From contig JAHCHE010000007.1 in assembly GCA_026129905.1 (NCBI GenBank), forward strand, positions 215,553 to 279,552: a stretch of DNA of 64,000 nt, written 5' to 3'. Below are positions 1 through 8,255 of this stretch, piece after piece. Source of the DNA: Bryobacteraceae bacterium (GTDB lineage: Bacteria; Acidobacteriota; Terriglobia; Bryobacterales; Bryobacteraceae). The position numbers and the translations under genes were made by a program. Under the pieces are notes generated by a model that ran no database searches, was not told the origin of the DNA, and was given only the letters and a program-made list of their open reading frames with translations. Each line of letters opens with the position of its first letter. The stretch's first letter is position 1.

Positions 1-1
1 C

Positions 2-487
2 GACGGCAGCGTCTACTTCACCGATCTCGCTCCGCGCAACGCGGCGCCCGATCCGGCAAAGACCGGCATTTCCGCCGTGTACCTGATCACCCGTAAAGGC
101 GAGCTGCGCGTGGCGGCGCGCGAGGCGACGCGGCCGAATGGCGTCGCGCTGGGGCCCAAACAATTGACGCTGTACGTCGCCGACAGCGCGGAGAACAACC
201 TTCGGGTCTACGACGTCGCGGGCGACGGCTCGCTATCGAACGGCCGGGTAGTCGCCGAATGCGAACGCCCGGACGGTTTGAAGACGGACGAAGCCGGCAA
301 CCTTTACGTCGCAGGCGCGGCCGGCATTTCTGTGTTCAGCGCCGAGGGGAAGCTGTTGGAAACGATCGCCGTGCCCGAGCCGCCCAGCAATTGCAATTGG
401 GGGCCGGGGTTCCGGGGACTCTACATCACTGCCCGGACGTCGGTCTACTTCGTAGCCGGCAAGGGTCCGGGGACGCGGACGTACTAG
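2..487 (+). CDS. SMP-30/gluconolactonase-like protein, 3' part
   Basis: The reading frame is open from base 2 to a TAG at 485-487 and begins with DGSVYFTD, a signature of the SMP-30/gluconolactonase/LRE-like beta-propeller family. Further blade-like segments follow (LTLYVADSAENNLRVYDV, RPDGLKTDEAGNLYVAGA). Family members hydrolyse sugar lactones or related esters and are often secreted in Acidobacteria. The N-terminus, any signal peptide and the first metal ligand lie outside the window, so only about 160 C-terminal residues are seen. It is convergent with the MttB-like gene. Exact substrate cannot be told; another propeller hydrolase is possible. Confidence 0.8.
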   Translation, partial: DGSVYFTDLAPRNAAPDPAKTGISAVYLITRKGELRVAAREATRPNGVALGPKQLTLYVADSAENNLRVYDVAGDGSLSNGRVVAECERPDGLKTDEAGNLYVAGAAGISVFSAEGKLLETIAVPEPPSNCNWGPGFRGLYITARTSVYFVAGKGPGTRTY

Positions 488-585
488 GCAAGGGCTTCGC
501 ACTTGATATCCCTTCGGGATATGGAAGTCGAGGAAGTCAGAAGCCGGAATTGCGCGCGCGTATGCGTGAAAGGGGACCGGGCGCG

Positions 586-2046
586 CTATTCCGGATGGTC
601 TGGCAGAGCATCCATGCCATACCGGCTCGCTTCGCGCGCCATCCGGCGCGTCAGCTCCGCTTTGGCGCCGCTGTCAAGCTGCGACGGAATGTACCGGCCC
701 ACCAGCCGGGAGGCCTCGCGCCGCGCGCGCTGGTTCAGCGTGAGTCCGCCTTCCCGCAGCCATCGGGCGCGGTTCGACCGGTCGATCACCGGGCCGGGAA
801 ACCGGATCTCGGCGCGCAAGTGGCGGCGCGTATGATCGGCGATTAACAGGTTGCGCTCCTCGAACAATTCCTGGAAAATCGGCAGCGCCGGGAAGTCGTC
901 TCGCGGAGTAATTCCGTCCAATAACCGGTACGTCATGCCGCAGATCTCGTGATCGACGACCAGTTTTTCGATGCTCTGGCAGCTTTCGAAATCGAGCATC
1001 CCGGGGCCCGAGACGCTGTTGATGCCCGACAGCGCCGCCAGAGTCGCGCCCGCCGAGGTCTCGAGGCCGGCCTGCGCGTCGAGCTGCTTGGCGTCGCTCA
1101 ACGCGATATAGCCCTGCGTCGGCAGCCCTAGCCGTTTTCCGATTTCGCTATTGGCGCAATTGAGCATCATGGTTTCCAGCGCGCCCATCGGCGTCGTTTC
1201 GCGCCGCACGTCGAAGATCGCCGGCGAGCCGCCGTAGAGCATCGGACTGCCGGGACGCGTGAGCTGGCCCAAAACCGCGCCGCTAAGATTCTCCGCCGTC
1301 TGTTGTATCAAGCTTCCCGTCAGCGTCACCGGCGCCATGAAGCCGGCCAGCGGCATCGAGATCAGCTCGACCGGAATGCCGTGCATGGCGCAGTCGATCA
1401 GGTTTTGGCTGGTGACATCGCTCCACTTGACCGGCGCGGTGGGACAGCAGGAAAAGATCGTGAGCGGCTTTTGTTGTAAAGCCTGCGCCGAGCCCCGGAC
1501 GGCGACCTGAAGGTCCTTCATGACCTCGAACGCCTCGATGGTGAAGGCGCCCGTCACCACGGGCTTCTCGCAGTAGAGCAGGCTCAGGTAGAGCCGATAG
1601 CTGTCGGAGATCTCCGCCGGAACGTCGGCCGGGATGAGGGCGGTGCTCTGCGCGGCAATATGCGGCAGCCCCGCGACCACCTTGACGTAGCGGACGTAGT
1701 CTTCCGTCGCCGGCAGCCGCATATTGCCCGTTTCGGGATCAAGAATGTTGATGGCCGCCGAGCCGGGCGTGAAGTAGACGTTGTCGCCGCCGAAATCGTG
1801 GGTCTCGTTCCCAAGGACGTCGAACAGCTTGAACGAACACGGCGCGGCCGCGAGCGCCTTGTCAATGATGGCGCCGGTGAGGTACGCCCGCCGGTTGGGT
1901 TCATCGACGCGGGCGCCGTGATCGGCTAACAGCCGCAACGCCCATGCGTTGTGGATCTCTACGCCGAGCGTGGCGAGAACGGCGCGCGCTTCGGCGACAA
2001 TCCGGTCGATCAGCTCGTCTTCGAGCAGCCTGAGAGTCGGTCTCAT
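586..2046 (-). CDS. Trimethylamine methyltransferase family (MttB-like) protein
   Basis: A 486-residue protein with the TIM-barrel look of the MttB superfamily: long conserved blocks such as DFGGDNVYFTPGSAAIN near the N-terminus and GGSPAIFDVRRETTPMGA in the middle. Known members move a methyl group from a quaternary or tertiary amine to a corrinoid protein. The frame has no internal amber codon, so it belongs to the non-pyrrolysine branch, which includes glycine betaine methyltransferases. It lies 57 bases downstream of a class III aminotransferase on the same strand, so the two are probably cotranscribed. No corrinoid protein gene is nearby. The substrate is unknown. Confidence 0.85.
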   Translation of the reverse strand: MRPTLRLLEDELIDRIVAEARAVLATLGVEIHNAWALRLLADHGARVDEPNRRAYLTGAIIDKALAAAPCSFKLFDVLGNETHDFGGDNVYFTPGSAAINILDPETGNMRLPATEDYVRYVKVVAGLPHIAAQSTALIPADVPAEISDSYRLYLSLLYCEKPVVTGAFTIEAFEVMKDLQVAVRGSAQALQQKPLTIFSCCPTAPVKWSDVTSQNLIDCAMHGIPVELISMPLAGFMAPVTLTGSLIQQTAENLSGAVLGQLTRPGSPMLYGGSPAIFDVRRETTPMGALETMMLNCANSEIGKRLGLPTQGYIALSDAKQLDAQAGLETSAGATLAALSGINSVSGPGMLDFESCQSIEKLVVDHEICGMTYRLLDGITPRDDFPALPIFQELFEERNLLIADHTRRHLRAEIRFPGPVIDRSNRARWLREGGLTLNQRARREASRLVGRYIPSQLDSGAKAELTRRMAREASRYGMDALPDHPE

Positions 2047-2103
2047 GGGACACTGCGATCATATCAGCCGGCGTCCTGGATTCTCGGCGGCGCCGCCCGC
2101 AAT

Positions 2104-3450
2104 TCAACGGGCGGAGGCCGGACGCGGCGCCAGCTTCCGCAGAACCCTTTCCACCGCCTCAAGAGTAAATGTCACGTCCTCCCGGGTATGCGCCACCGAG
2201 ATGGAGCACTGCTTGGTGGCCAGCGGGAAGAAGTAGACGCCTTCCTCGATCAGCGCGCGGCGCATCGCTTCGTCGAAAGCCGAGTCGTGATGCGCCGCCA
2301 GGTCGTGCCAGTCCACGGGCAGGTGATCCATGAAATAGACGCAGAAGGCCGACCCCTGGCGGGCGACGACCGCCTCGACGCCCGACCTGCGGAAAATGCC
2401 GCACAAGCCGTCTTCCATCTGGCGGCCGAGCGCCTCCACGTGGCGGTAGGCCTCTCCGCCGTTCATCTGCAACCGCTCGATGGTGGCGATTGCCGCCGCC
2501 GTCGGAACGGGGTGGGCGTTGTAGGTGCCGGCGAGCAGGACGCGCTTCGACGGCTCCGGATGAACGAAGTAGTCCATCAGATCCCGCCGTCCGCCGATGA
2601 TCGCCATCGGGTAGCCGTTCGCGATGGCCTTCCCGTAGACGGCGAGGTCGGGACGGACTCCGGCGATGGCCGCGTACCCACCGAGGGAATGCCGGAACCC
2701 CGTTTTCACCTCGTCGAAAACCAGGATGAAGCCGTACCGGCCGGCCAGCGTGCGCAGCCCCTGAAGATAGTCCGGCAGCGGACGCACGACGCCGACGTTC
2801 TGAAGGATCGGCTCGGCGATCAGGCACGCAATCGGGTAACGTTGCGCGACCCATTCCACGGACTCGAGGTCGTTGAAGTTGATGGGGTGGACGAGCCGCT
2901 GGTGCTCGGCGGGGATGCCCGCGCTGATGGGAACGAACGGGTATTCGCCGGGGGACACGCGCGGTCCCAGCCGTTCGAGCGGCGTCATCAGGTTGCACGC
3001 CACGTCGTTGTGCCAGCCGTTATAGCCGCCCTGCATCACGACGATGTGATCGCGCCCGGTGGCGGCGCGCGCCACCCGGATGGCCTGATAGGTCGCTTCG
3101 CTGCCGGTGTTCAGCGCCTGGATGGAATCGACAAAGTCGCAGTTGGCGCAGACCAGTTCGGCCAGGCGTCCTTCGAGTTCCGTCGTGCCGGAACCGTAAA
3201 GGCTCAGGCCGTGATCCAGCACGCGCCGCACCGCGCCGGTGACGTACAGGTCGTTGTGCCCCAGAAAGTGGGGCGCGAAGGCGAAATGGTAATCGAGGAA
3301 CCGGTTGCCGTCGGCGTCCCACAGGAACGCACCCTCGCCTTTCACAAAAGCGATCTCCGGCTGGATGGCGCGGTTCACCGAGACGACTCCGCCGGGGATG
3401 TAGCGGCGGTTGCGCTCGAAGATTTCGGCCGACTTGGGATAGGATTTCAC
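2104..3450 (-). CDS. Class III PLP-dependent aminotransferase / GSA-aminomutase-like
   Basis: The protein aligns along its length with class III aminotransferases of the glutamate-1-semialdehyde aminomutase type. It shows GSEATYQAIRVARAATGR in the cofactor-phosphate region, the DEVKTGFR block, and the Schiff-base lysine in GKAIANGYP. I chose a GTG start at 3450 because GAGAG lies about 6 bases upstream and homology begins there. An in-frame start at 3519 would add 23 residues without recognisable homology. Its partner is an MttB-like methyltransferase rather than haem-synthesis genes, so a catabolic transamination of an amino compound is more likely than haem synthesis. The substrate is not determined. 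Confidence 0.85.
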   Translation of the reverse strand: MKSYPKSAEIFERNRRYIPGGVVSVNRAIQPEIAFVKGEGAFLWDADGNRFLDYHFAFAPHFLGHNDLYVTGAVRRVLDHGLSLYGSGTTELEGRLAELVCANCDFVDSIQALNTGSEATYQAIRVARAATGRDHIVVMQGGYNGWHNDVACNLMTPLERLGPRVSPGEYPFVPISAGIPAEHQRLVHPINFNDLESVEWVAQRYPIACLIAEPILQNVGVVRPLPDYLQGLRTLAGRYGFILVFDEVKTGFRHSLGGYAAIAGVRPDLAVYGKAIANGYPMAIIGGRRDLMDYFVHPEPSKRVLLAGTYNAHPVPTAAAIATIERLQMNGGEAYRHVEALGRQMEDGLCGIFRRSGVEAVVARQGSAFCVYFMDHLPVDWHDLAAHHDSAFDEAMRRALIEEGVYFFPLATKQCSISVAHTREDVTFTLEAVERVLRKLAPRPASAR

Positions 3451-3822
3451 GACGTTCTCTCGCGGATTGGCGGCAGGTAGCCGGTTACCAGTTGAGCGAA
3501 GCCGCAGCCGGTTTGTCAATGGGAGAGAGGCGTAGCCGGGCCACCAAAAGCGCCGCCGATTGCGCGCCTGGCGGAAACACCGGGATAGAATATCAGCATC
3601 ATGGTCGTCCCCCGGGCGGGGAACTCGTGACGGTCGGTTCGAGCCCGGGTCCCCTCGCGATCGCCAAGCCCGCTTGACGCACCGTCACGCGTGCTGTGCT
3701 TCTCCTCTTCTAGTCATGGGCGCTCAACGTGCCCCTCCCATTTGGCAAAGTTAACCGCGCACTAAGGCGAAGAGGTCAGCGTCATTGCGCGACCGCGCGA
3801 TGACCAGTATCAGCTCGTCGAA
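3451..3822. other. Gene-free stretch
   Basis: No convincing coding region was found between the aminotransferase start and the transposase scrap. The part near 3451-3600 must hold the promoter of the aminotransferase/MttB unit, but no clear -35/-10 pair stands out. A T-arm-like GGTTCGAGCCC string occurs near 3637-3650 without the rest of a tRNA. The stretch next to the transposase fragment is probably residue of an old insertion. Confidence 0.4.
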
Positions 3823-4035
3823 TCACGCGATACGTATGCCACCCTCTTGTATGCCGTGTTTCAGCCTCGGCTCGTAGGCGATGCGCTCCTCGTCGCAGGT
3901 CACGTTCTCATCGGCCATCTCCCGGATCAATCGGCGGAGAGCTTCGGGTAGCCAGCGTCTTTCCCGTGGGCTTGGACTTCCAGAGCCAAAGGCGGAACCT
4001 TTGCGGCGCCAACCTAACTCTGTAAGCCGAATCAT
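3823..4035 (-). pseudogene. Transposase/integrase fragment (helix-turn-helix part)
   Basis: The 70-residue frame contains LIREMADENVTCDEERIAYE, which matches the 'LIRxMAxENPxWGxxRI' segment found before the DDE domain of IS3/IS481-type integrases. The tryptophan-glycine pair of that motif is replaced (CDEE), and the frame stops before the usual SPRTVRRYM segment. The whole DDE catalytic domain is missing. It is therefore read as a decayed insertion-sequence remnant between the aminotransferase and the broken peptidase-like gene. No terminal repeats were recognised. Confidence 0.6.
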
Positions 4036-4059
4036 AATTCGTGCCGGCCTAAACCGGAC

Positions 4060-5946
4060 CTAGAACTCCATGCGACGTATCATACCAACGCTTGCGGGAC
4101 TAAGAACCCCCGGAGGTGCGTACTCCAGGGACACCGACAGGGCCTTCAACGGTCCACATCGTAGCTCGATGCTCGTCGCGGCGCTTCCGGTCACTTCCAC
4201 CGATTCTGGTCCCGGCAGGTCGAACAGCACGCTCTTGCCGTCCACCATTACCTTCAGCAGCGCTCCTTTGGGCGTGCATTCCAGCGACTGGGTCGTGCCC
4301 CGCGCCCGCTTCAACGATTCGCCGGTACGCGTCGCGAACTGCCCTTTCGAGCGCGCGGCTGCCAAGTCCAGAACGCGGGCCAGTTCATCGATGTCCGCCT
4401 TCTGCGACGCGTACCGCCTCGCGTTCGTGGCGTGCTGTTGCGCTTCGGCCAGGTTCCCGGCGTTCAGGTGAAATCGCGCCGCAGTCTGCCCGATGTGCAG
4501 CGCGGTCTGATCGGCCTGCGTCATGTCGATCGCCCCTCGCGCCCAATCGCGAGCTTTGATTATCAGCCCGGCGGCTTCATCGTAGCGGCCTGAATCGACA
4601 TAGGCCATCGCAATGCCGCAGAAGCCATTCAGCGCCGCGCTGGTCACTTCCGAGCCCTGCGGAACTTGCTCAAACGCGGCCAGCGCGGCGGTGTAGTCCT
4701 TGCCGTTCAGGTACGCGTAGCCGAGCTTCGAGCGCGCTTCCAGATAGTCCGGCCGCAGCCGCACTGCCGTCGATAATGCCGAGATCACTTTCTCAGGCGG
4801 CAGTTTCGCCTCGCGCGCGAACATCGCAAACTCGTAGAAAAGTTCCGCAGTCATAGCGTCATGCTCCGGGCCGCCGCTGTCCTGAACTTCCGGCAGCTCG
4901 AATACCTTCGTAATCGTGGCGACCGTCTGCGTGCCGGCCAGCCGCGCCAGGTGTAAGTAGATCGCGGCCAGCGCGGCGGCTCGTTTCCTTCCGGCCGACC
5001 GGATCTCATCGAGCGCCGAATGATCGCGATCCACCGCCGCGAATGCACGCTTCGCAAGATCTTCCTTGCCCATGACCGCATACAAGTCGGCGATGACCAG
5101 ACTGCGCTCGAAGGGCGATACCGGCACGTTCTCCACGTTCGCCGCCGCGGCCTGGCCGAACCGGTGCGGAAATACCTTCAGGCGCTTCGGGCGGTCCCGC
5201 CAGTACGCTGCCAGGTCGCCGGCGATCTGCTCCAGCCCGCGCGCATAGATAGACTGCATCGCGTCGGGCGTGGGCTGGCCGCGTCCGGCAGCAGCCAGCA
5301 TCTCGTCAAAACGCGGGCTGTACTCGGGAGCCAGGTACAGCATATGAGTGAGCGCCCAGCTCTGGGCGTAGAACCGCCCGGCTATGCTCGGGGCAAACCG
5401 CAAGTACTCTTCCGGGCCGATCAACGCCAGCGTCTCAACCGACACCGGCGCGCCTCCCAAAAGAGTTCTGAGCCGATGCTCCACCGGGTCGCCGACGACC
5501 GTGCCCTCCGCCGATCCCCGCACGGTCGAGAACAGTTCGGCGATGCCTTCGCCGAGCCACGCCGCCGGCCGCAGGCCGCCCCGTGTCACCAACAGGTGGA
5601 CGTATTCGTGGGCCAGCCCGTGGTCCGGAATCGACGGGCCGAAGGCAATCCAATCACGGCTGCCGTTGAATTCGTAATGACCATACTCCCAATCCGTTAC
5701 CTGGTACTGCCTGAACTGGCTGGCGTTCGCGAACTGTACGACGCGCGTGGGTAACATCCGCGTCTGGCGAAACGACGGCACTGTCTGAAAGAAGTCGTAC
5801 AGCTTCTCGAAATGCTGCACGGCACGCCGGCCCTCTGTCAGCGAGCCGTTTGTGTATTACTCAAAGTGTGGCGAGACCAGCAGGTTCCATTGATCCTGCC
5901 CAGGCAAGGGGAGGCAAACGACCAACCCAAGAACGAACGGACGCAT
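4060..5946 (-). pseudogene. Secreted HExxH peptidase-like protein with TPRs, interrupted by a stop codon
   Basis: Reading from an ATG at 5946 gives a secretion signal (MRPFVLGLVVCLPLPGQDQ) and SPHFE, then TAA at 5857-5859, then the same frame continues with YTNGSLTEGRRAVQHFEKL to the end. Related Acidobacteria proteins have 'SPHFELYTN', so a Leu-to-stop change is the simplest explanation. A good ribosome site (GGAG) precedes the 5946 ATG. The rest is a metallopeptidase-like domain with HEYVH near residue 90 of the downstream part, followed by about 350 residues of TPR-like helices. Translation could restart at GTG 5820 but would lack the signal peptide. Either a pseudogene or a sequence error. 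Confidence 0.7.
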
Positions 5947-6138
5947 ACAGGCTCCGCATATTGTAACGCGAGGCCGGGCGGCCGCTGCTGACGGATGCTC
6001 GAAAAACGGGTTGCTCATCTACACACCACGGCGCCGTTCCGGCAAGGACCAGCACAAATCTAGTATTTCCGTCTCAAACAGACCTGTCAGATTATCGCCG
6101 CAAAGGCGACAACGCAGCGACGCGCGCGCGATGGTACG

Positions 6139-6165
6139 TGGTAGAATATTATCTACCATCTACCA
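6139..6165 (+). promoter_or_regulatory. Palindromic operator over the vapBC promoter/start
   Basis: TGGTAGA and TCTACCA form a perfect 7-bp inverted repeat separated by ATATTA (6139-6158). TCTACCA is then repeated directly (6159-6165), ending next to the vapB ATG at 6170. A -10-like TAGAAT lies inside the left arm. VapB antitoxins normally bind such palindromes to repress their own operon, so autoregulation is inferred. Confidence 0.6.
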
Positions 6166-6169
6166 GGAG

Positions 6170-6421
6170 ATGAGCCTGAACATAAAGAATGAAGAAACTC
6201 ACCGGAGGGCGAAGGAACTGGCCCGCCTGGCGAACGAGACGATGACAGAAGCGGTCGATCGGGCCATCACCGAACGTCTCGAGCGTCTCCGCAGGACGCG
6301 CAACGCCGGGGGGTTGGCTGAGACCCTTCTGGAAATCGGGCGAGAGTGCTCCCGGCTACCGCTCCTTGATCGACGACGTCCCGAGGAGATTTTGTACGAC
6401 GAGAGCGGGTTGCCCAAATGA
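6170..6421 (+). CDS. vapB: VapB-type antitoxin
   Basis: The 83-residue protein starts MSLNIKNEETHRRAKELA and continues LANETMTEAVDRAITERLER, the N-terminal DNA-binding pattern of Rv0623/PSK-type VapB antitoxins. Its C-terminal half (RPEEILYDESGLPK) is the expected toxin-binding tail. The start at 6170 is set by homology. The frame extends upstream to 6011 and has another ATG at 6131, but those residues overlap the operator and match nothing. AGGAG sits immediately before the ATG, closer than usual. The stop overlaps the vapC start as ATGA. It should neutralise VapC and repress the operon. Confidence 0.85.
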   Translation: MSLNIKNEETHRRAKELARLANETMTEAVDRAITERLERLRRTRNAGGLAETLLEIGRECSRLPLLDRRRPEEILYDESGLPK

Positions 6422-6810
6422 TGGTGGTGGATACGTCGGCGCTTATCGCGATTCTTGAGGCGGAGGAGGACGCGTCCTTGTACGCGAACGCAATCACGGA
6501 AGCGGATGCCGCGTTGGTCTCGACGGCCAATGTCGTGGAGGCAGCGCTGGTGATGATGCGCCGGCGCGGGCGGACGGCGGCGAGGAAAGTTCAGGAACTT
6601 CTCCGGGAAGCGGGGCTGCGCCTGGAGCCGGTGACGGGCCAACAGGCGGCCCTGGCGATCGAAGCGTACGCATCTTACGGCAAGGGGCAGAACCGCGCCG
6701 GGCTCAATTACGGGGACTGTTTTGCCTACGCGCTCGCGAAGGCGACCGGCCTGCCGCTGTTGTTCAAGGGCAGCGACTTCTCGCGGACCGACATTCAAGC
6801 CGCGCTCTGA
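6418..6810 (+). CDS. vapC: VapC-type PIN-domain ribonuclease toxin
   Basis: A 130-residue PIN domain of normal family length. It begins MMVVDTSALIAIL, with the first catalytic aspartate at residue 5. The conserved glutamate lies in NVVEAALVM and the later acidic residue in NYGDCFAYALAKATGLPLLFKGSDF. PIN toxins cut RNA, often tRNA, using Mg2+. The gene overlaps vapB by four bases (ATGA), so the two are translationally coupled. All expected acidic residues are present, so the toxin is probably active. It converges with the DUF1501 gene 14 bases away. Confidence 0.9.
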   Translation: MMVVDTSALIAILEAEEDASLYANAITEADAALVSTANVVEAALVMMRRRGRTAARKVQELLREAGLRLEPVTGQQAALAIEAYASYGKGQNRAGLNYGDCFAYALAKATGLPLLFKGSDFSRTDIQAAL

Positions 6811-6824
6811 GCGGGCGGCCCGCG

Positions 6825-8228
6825 CTATGCCAGCACGTCGCGGACGATTTTGCCGGCGACGTCGGTGAGGCGGAAGCCGCGGCCCTGGAAACGGTAGGTG
6901 AGTTTCGTGTGGTCGATCCCCAGCAGGTGGAGCATCGTGGCATGCAGGTCGTGCACGTGGACCGGGTTTTCGACGGCGTTGTAGCCGAGATCGTCGGTGG
7001 CGCCGTAGGTGATGCCCGGCTTGACGCCGGCGCCGGCCATCCACATGGAAAAGCCCTTGATGTGATGATCCCGGCCGGAACCTTGCGCCATCGGCGTGCG
7101 GCCGAATTCGCCGCACCAGACGACGAGCGTGTCTTCGAGCATCCCGCGCTGCTTCAGGTCCTGGACCAGCGCGGCGGATGCCTGGTCGGTGAGCTTGCTG
7201 CTGACGGCGATTCCCTTCTTGATGTCGCCGTGGTGGTCCCAGCCGCGGTGATAGAGGTGGATGAAGCGCACGCCGCGCTCGGCCAGGCGGCGCGCCAGCA
7301 GGCAGTTTGACGCGAACGTTCCGTCGCCGCCCTTCGCGCCGTACATGTCGAGCACGTGCTTGGGCTCGTCGCGGAAATCGACCAGTTCCGGCACGCTCAT
7401 CTGCATCCGGAAGGCAAGCTCGTACTGGGCGGTGCGGGTGGCGATCTCGGGATCGGCAATGGCGTCGGCCTGGAGCCGGTTCAGTTTGCCGACCGCGTCG
7501 ACCAGTTCCGACTGCATCTGGCGATCGACGCCCGGGGGATTGCGGACGTAGGAAACGGGATCGCCGCCGGAGTGGAATTTCACGCCCTGGTAGCGGCTGG
7601 GAAGGAAACCGCTGTGCCACTGCCGGGCGGCGATGGGTTGTGCCTGGCCGCCGCCTTCCGACGTCATGACGACGAAGCCGGGCAGGTCCCGCGACTCGCT
7701 GCCGAGGCCGTAGACCACCCAGGAGCCCATGCTGGGGCGGCCGGCGATCGGCGTGCCGGTGTTCATCAGGGTGTGCGCGGTGTCGTGATTGATCTGCTCG
7801 GTCTGCATGGACCGCACAACGCAGATGTCGTCGGCGATGCGGCCGATGTGCGGGAGCAGCACCGACATTTCCTGGCCGGATTCGCCCCAGCGCTTGAACT
7901 CGTACTGCGGGCCGAGGATCTTCAGTTCCTTGCCCTGTAACTGCGCGATCTGCTGTCCCTTGGTGAGGGATTCCGGCATGGGCTGACCGTTGTGTTTGGC
8001 CAGTTGCGGCTTGAAGTCGAGGAGTTCGATGTGCGAGGGCCCGCCGGCCATGCACAGCCAGATGACGCGCTTCGCCTTGGCGGCGTAGTTCGGGAAACCG
8101 GAGACGCCGGCCTCGGCGCCGAACAGCTTGGGATCGAGCAGCGACGCGAGCGCGAGGCCGCCCAGCCCCATCGATGCGCGCCCCAGAAAGGCGCGGCGGG
8201 TGTCGAGGATGTCGGGCGTGGACTTCAT
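6825..8228 (-). CDS. DUF1501 protein, Tat-exported
   Basis: The protein carries a twin-arginine signal (TRRAFLGRASMGLGGLALASLL) and the DUF1501 fold, with blocks WLCMAGGPSHIELLDFKP, HGGD-type regions and VVWCGEFGRTPMAQGSGRDHH, which resemble the sulfatase/alkaline phosphatase superfamily. I chose ATG 8228 because AGGAGAAGACC lies directly before it; an upstream start at 8246 adds six residues. DUF1501 genes are nearly always next to a PSD1 (DUF1549/DUF1553) gene in Planctomycetes and Acidobacteria, as here, 27 bases apart. Their role is unproved; degradation of sulfated or complex carbohydrates is often proposed. Confidence 0.9.
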   Translation of the reverse strand: MKSTPDILDTRRAFLGRASMGLGGLALASLLDPKLFGAEAGVSGFPNYAAKAKRVIWLCMAGGPSHIELLDFKPQLAKHNGQPMPESLTKGQQIAQLQGKELKILGPQYEFKRWGESGQEMSVLLPHIGRIADDICVVRSMQTEQINHDTAHTLMNTGTPIAGRPSMGSWVVYGLGSESRDLPGFVVMTSEGGGQAQPIAARQWHSGFLPSRYQGVKFHSGGDPVSYVRNPPGVDRQMQSELVDAVGKLNRLQADAIADPEIATRTAQYELAFRMQMSVPELVDFRDEPKHVLDMYGAKGGDGTFASNCLLARRLAERGVRFIHLYHRGWDHHGDIKKGIAVSSKLTDQASAALVQDLKQRGMLEDTLVVWCGEFGRTPMAQGSGRDHHIKGFSMWMAGAGVKPGITYGATDDLGYNAVENPVHVHDLHATMLHLLGIDHTKLTYRFQGRGFRLTDVAGKIVRDVLA

Positions 8229-8255
8229 GGTCTTCTCCTGCCGCACAGTTAGCGC

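Noticed and set aside
1951..3480. Plus-strand open frame of 509 codons
   Set aside because: Antisense to the aminotransferase, whose motifs and ribosome site are clear.
3625..3665. tRNA-like T-arm (GGTTCGAGCCC) with a following CCCCTCGC string
   Set aside because: The T stem pairs imperfectly and no matching acceptor, D-arm or anticodon arm could be laid out upstream.
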